A stretch of DNA of 41,584 nt from Oscillospiraceae bacterium (GTDB taxonomy: Bacteria; Bacillota; Clostridia; Oscillospirales; Oscillospiraceae): the NCBI GenBank assembly GCA_017447645.1, contig JAFSNA010000139.1:1-41584 (forward strand). The letters run 5' to 3'. Every line of letters starts with the position of its first letter. Positions within the stretch are counted from its first letter, which is position 1. Under the pieces are notes generated by a model. The model was not told the DNA's origin and did not search any database. It saw nothing but the letters and a program-made list of their open reading frames with translations. Below are positions 38,999-41,584 of the stretch, piece after piece. Position numbers and translations under genes: made by a program.

Positions 38999-39985
38999 AT
39001 GCTGCTAACTAACAGAATCACCGGCGAGAAGCACCAGCTCACCGGGGAAGAATATTCCATCGGCCGCAGCGAGACCAGCGAGATCGTGATCAAGGAGCCG
39101 ACGCTCAGCCGCAAACACGCGCGGATCACGCGCGCCGGAAACGACTGGTTCATCGAGGACCTGTTCTCCACCAACGGCGTCACGCTCAACGGCGAGAAGA
39201 TCACGGCCGGAGAAAAAGTCCGGCTCAGCCCGGGCGACAGGATCGTGCTCGGCACGACGGTCTCCCTCCTTTTCGAGAAGGAAGAGGACGAGGAGGAGCG
39301 CACGGTCGGCGTGCAGTTCTTCCGCAAGGAGAGAGAAATGGAAGTGAAGGAGCGCCCGGAGCCGCCCGTTCAGAGCGAGCCCGAGGTCGCCGTCCGCCCG
39401 AGCTGGAGCACCGAGGACGCCGCGCCCGTCCGTCCGCTGTGGGCGGAGGAGGCCGCGCCCGTCATCCGTCCCGCGCAGCAGTCAAACGCCGTCCCCGTCC
39501 ATACGGTCCGGGGACAGAACGCCGCGCCCGTCCCGCCCGTGCAGCCGCCGAAAGCGCCGCCCGTCAAGCCCGCGCAGCAGAAAGCCGCTCCGGCCGGCGA
39601 CGAGATCCCGACGTACAGGGAGTTCGTCAAAAAGTTCCTCTCCCCCGGGATCCGGAAGACCATTACCGCGGCGTCGATCGCCATGTATGTCGCCTGCGGC
39701 ATCCTGCTGGCCTACGCCGTCCTGCTGCTGATCCGGCACAACACAGGATGGGCCGTCGCCGTCCTCCTCTGTGATGCGGCGCTGATACCCCTGTCGATCC
39801 TGACGCACAAGCTCAAGAGCAAGGGCCTGGCGATCACGCAGCTCTGCTTCGCCGTGCTGGCCTTCCTGATCTCCACGATGGCCGTGGGACAGATGGCGGG
39901 CTTCCTGCCGATGGCCGCCGCGATCGTCGCGCTGGTGTTCGTGGTCCGGGCGGACAAAGAGTATCAGATGTTCCTCAGCAATTGA
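38999..39985 (+). CDS. FHA-domain multi-pass membrane protein with internal Thr motif
   Basis: The product is 328 residues. The N-terminal FHA domain (about 1-92) is canonical: I-G-R-S-E near 22, S-R-K-H and S-T-N-G. Directly after it lies E-E-R-T-V-G-V-Q-F-F (Thr102), the same motif as in the kinase linkers, then a Pro/Ala/Val-rich linker with P-V-x-P repeats (about 120-205), and about four transmembrane helices (about 220-320). It reads as a membrane-held phosphothreonine receptor that could bind its own phosphorylated Thr102 or that of the kinases. The GarA/OdhI switch, where the ETTS segment binds its own FHA domain, is the closest known logic. It closes the plus-strand signalling block. 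Confidence 0.88.
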   Translation: MLLTNRITGEKHQLTGEEYSIGRSETSEIVIKEPTLSRKHARITRAGNDWFIEDLFSTNGVTLNGEKITAGEKVRLSPGDRIVLGTTVSLLFEKEEDEEERTVGVQFFRKEREMEVKERPEPPVQSEPEVAVRPSWSTEDAAPVRPLWAEEAAPVIRPAQQSNAVPVHTVRGQNAAPVPPVQPPKAPPVKPAQQKAAPAGDEIPTYREFVKKFLSPGIRKTITAASIAMYVACGILLAYAVLLLIRHNTGWAVAVLLCDAALIPLSILTHKLKSKGLAITQLCFAVLAFLISTMAVGQMAGFLPMAAAIVALVFVVRADKEYQMFLSN

Positions 39986-40010
39986 TTTCAACGCGCCGCA
40001 GGGCGTAAAA

Positions 40011-40045
40011 GAAGAGCGGGATCGTTTCGATCCCGCTCTTCTTTT
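40011..40045. terminator. Bidirectional intrinsic terminator between convergent genes
   Basis: A perfect 14-bp stem (40011-40024 with 40028-40041) and a three-base loop are followed by TTTTC on the plus strand and TTTTAC on the minus strand. It ends the FHA gene and the convergent SHOCT protein gene. Confidence 0.85.
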
Positions 40046-40079
40046 CATTCTCCGTCACGGACGGAGCGCGGCGGCGCTT

Positions 40080-40589
40080 TTACAGCCCCAGAAGCTGCTT
40101 TTTCTTTTCGTCGTACTCTTCCTGAGTGATGGCACCGCTGTCGAGAAGCTCCTTGTACTTTTTGATCTCCGCCGCGCTGTCCGTTCTGCCGCCGCCCTGG
40201 GCCATCTGCTCGACCTTGTTCAGGGTGCTGCTGATGGGGTCGGAGCCCTCCACGGCGCGGGAGCCGTCCAGATACTTGTCCTTGCCGAAGCCGAGGATGC
40301 ACATGAAGACCGGCATCACCAGCGCAAGACCCACGCCGAAGCCGGCGGAACGGTGGAAGCGCTTGGCCAGGTCGATCATGTAGCAGATCAGCACATAGAT
40401 GTTATAGAAGGGGATCAGCAGGAACCACATCTTGTTGCCGTTGTTGTACATCTCCTCGCACAGGACGTACCAGTTATAGAAGGGGATGATGCCCTCCCAG
40501 CCGCGGCGGCCCATTTTCTGATAAACTTTCCATTCGCCCGCCAGCAGTGCGACGGTGAAAAGCAATGAAATGATAAAACGCATGACCAT
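40080..40589 (-). CDS. DUF5684-like membrane protein with C-terminal SHOCT domain
   Basis: The product is 169 residues. Three or so hydrophobic segments (about 3-18, 50-72, 84-100) alternate with G-W-x-G-I-I-P-F-Y-N and I-P-F-Y-N motifs, typical of the small DUF5684-type membrane family. The last about 28 residues (I-K-K-Y-K-E-L-L-D-S-G-A-I-T-Q-E-E-Y and K-K-K-Q-L-L) are a SHOCT domain, a short oligomerisation motif. It has its own promoter and terminators on both sides, so it is probably not part of the T7SS island transcriptionally. Function unknown. Confidence 0.85.
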   Translation of the reverse strand: MVMRFIISLLFTVALLAGEWKVYQKMGRRGWEGIIPFYNWYVLCEEMYNNGNKMWFLLIPFYNIYVLICYMIDLAKRFHRSAGFGVGLALVMPVFMCILGFGKDKYLDGSRAVEGSDPISSTLNKVEQMAQGGGRTDSAAEIKKYKELLDSGAITQEEYDEKKKQLLGL

Positions 40590-40630
40590 CTTCCTCTCTT
40601 TTTTCCCGCGGTCCCCCGCGATTTGATCCT

Positions 40631-40659
40631 ATCATAGCACAAGACCCCGGCCAAAACAA
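40631..40659 (-). promoter_or_regulatory. Promoter for the SHOCT membrane protein
   Basis: On the minus strand: TTGTTT (40659-40654), a 17-base spacer, and TATGAT (40636-40631), with GGAAGAT-type sequence ahead of the ATG at 40589. Confidence 0.72.
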
Positions 40660-40671
40660 TCGTTTTCCGCC

Positions 40672-40710
40672 AAAAAACGACGCCGGGACGAAGCACGCCC
40701 CGGCGGTTGA
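40672..40710 (-). terminator. Terminator after the Zn-ribbon/YbjQ-like gene
   Basis: On the minus strand, a GC-rich hairpin (CGCCGGGGCG and a CCCGGCG arm around TGCTTCG) is followed by TCGTTTTTTGG. It ends the transcript of 40742-41344 just before the promoter of the next minus-strand gene. Confidence 0.68.
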
Positions 40711-40741
40711 GATTCCCCGCGCTTTTTTGCCGAGGACCCTG

Positions 40742-41344
40742 TCAGAGCCCGGCGGTCGGACCCGGCGAAGCCTTGCGCTTTACGGCCGTCCCGTACATCT
40801 GGAGGTAAAAGAACGAAAAACCGTTGGAGTCCAGGTCGATGTCCTGCCGCATCCCGATGATGGCATCTCCGCCGACGAGCAGCGCACGCTTTTTCAGCTC
40901 CTGCGTGGCGATATAGAAGGCCGACTCAAACTGGTTCTGCCCGACCGACCACTCGCCGTAAAGAAAGCCCCAGTCGGCTTTTTCCCTCGACATGGTGCCC
41001 GAGTTTTTCATAGCGTTGATCTGGGCGCTGTATATTGAGGTCAGCTGGCTGAGCGAGCTGCTGAACAGACCCTTGTTGGAGACCTGAAAATATACCGGGC
41101 CGATGATCTCATAGTCCTCATGAAGGTCGCCGGTCGTGACGGGAAAGTCCGGATTTGTGGCGTACAACGATGCCCAGCGCTGCTTCCGGGCTTCCTTTTC
41201 GCGCTCGTTCATCTTGCTCCATTCGTCCTTTTCCAGATGCGTGGCAAAAAGCGGGTTCTGGCATTTGGGACAGACGACCATGCAGTCCGCCGCCTCCATG
41301 CTTCCCAGATAACCGCAGTTCGGACAGAAATAAACGTATCCCAT
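40742..41344 (-). CDS. Zn-ribbon protein with YbjQ-like domain
   Basis: The product is 200 residues. An N-terminal zinc ribbon (F-C-P-N-C near 6-10 and V-C-P-K-C near 29-33) is followed by a basic helical linker and a domain (about 85-190) ending A-L-L-V-G-G-D-A-I-I-G-M-R-Q-D-I-D, which matches the YbjQ/DUF74-type heavy-metal-binding fold pattern. No signal peptide or membrane segment is present. Own promoter at 41440-41468. Function unknown; YbjQ proteins form ring-like oligomers whose role is not established. Confidence 0.8.
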   Translation of the reverse strand: MGYVYFCPNCGYLGSMEAADCMVVCPKCQNPLFATHLEKDEWSKMNEREKEARKQRWASLYATNPDFPVTTGDLHEDYEIIGPVYFQVSNKGLFSSSLSQLTSIYSAQINAMKNSGTMSREKADWGFLYGEWSVGQNQFESAFYIATQELKKRALLVGGDAIIGMRQDIDLDSNGFSFFYLQMYGTAVKRKASPGPTAGL

Positions 41345-41439
41345 GATCTCTTTCCTTTCGTTGACGTGCTGGCCGCGCGGATAAAGCCGTTATCCGCGGG
41401 ACTGATGGCGCTCCGCCGCCGGAGCGTTTCTTTACGGCA

Positions 41440-41468
41440 AGTTTACCATGATTTTCCGTCTATTACAA
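41440..41468 (-). promoter_or_regulatory. Promoter for the Zn-ribbon/YbjQ-like gene
   Basis: On the minus strand: TTGTAA (41468-41463), a 17-base spacer, and TAAACT (41445-41440), about 95 bases upstream of the ATG at 41344. I see no gene in 41469-41584. Confidence 0.62.
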
Positions 41469-41584
41469 GAATACATCTGCCTGCCGACCGTCCGCGGGGC
41501 CGCCTTACCCATGCGAAGGGAGAGCGGGCAGGGACAAGCCATGCCACGGCGGGAACAAAGAGGAGGGGCGGGCGTTGCCCGTCC

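Overview
The window is about 41.6 kb of high-GC DNA (by eye roughly 60-65% GC). Its gene content is that of a Bacillota/Clostridia genome, perhaps a gut Oscillospirales-type organism: BspA-type leucine-rich repeats, tight operons with strong Shine-Dalgarno sites, SHOCT and LytTR proteins, and a Bacillota-style type VII secretion system (T7SSb). The taxonomic guess is an inference from gene content only. I saw no rRNA, tRNA, CRISPR array, insertion sequence or prophage.

Layout. (1) 2-2706, plus strand: the end of an amino-sugar operon (ROK-family protein, NagA deacetylase) and a membrane-anchored alpha/beta hydrolase, closed by a bidirectional terminator. (2) 2793-15211, minus strand: PP2C phosphatase, Zn-ribbon/LRR kinase, second PP2C, then three tandem receptor Ser/Thr kinases (kinases C, B and A in transcription order). 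(3) A divergent promoter region, 15340-15480. (4) 15588-23083, plus strand: T7SS core operon of a DUF6382-like/FHA protein, an EssC-type FtsK/SpoIIIE ATPase with FHA domain, a LytTR regulator, an EspG-like candidate chaperone and a YukD/EsaB ubiquitin-fold protein. (5) 23248-29564, plus strand: secreted cargo, with a non-WXG helical protein, five WXG100 proteins, and two effector modules. The first module is a beta-rich candidate effector, a two-TM protein and a DUF4176 protein. The second is an EspG-like protein, an HExxH metalloprotease effector and a small membrane protein. (6) 29871-38843, plus strand: a third PP2C followed by four more receptor kinases (E-H) with unrelated ectodomains (SH3-like; Cys-rich; FMN-binding plus NADase-type glycan-binding; YD-like repeats). 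(7) 38999-39985: an FHA membrane protein. (8) 40080-41344, minus strand: a SHOCT membrane protein and a Zn-ribbon/YbjQ-like protein.

How it may work together (inference). Eight kinases, three phosphatases and three FHA-containing proteins surround one T7SS, including an FHA domain on the EssC motor itself. The kinases share a cytoplasmic domain but carry different extracellular sensors. Most kinases, and the stand-alone FHA protein, carry a short juxtamembrane Thr motif of the form [D/E]-x-T-V-[S/G]-[V/A/M]. It resembles the phospho-acceptor ETTSVFR segment of GarA/OdhI, a known FHA-ligand switch. The most interesting hypothesis is a phosphothreonine-FHA circuit that senses the envelope or surroundings and gates T7SS assembly or effector release, with the LytTR regulator acting at TTGCATGC direct repeats in front of the cargo operon.
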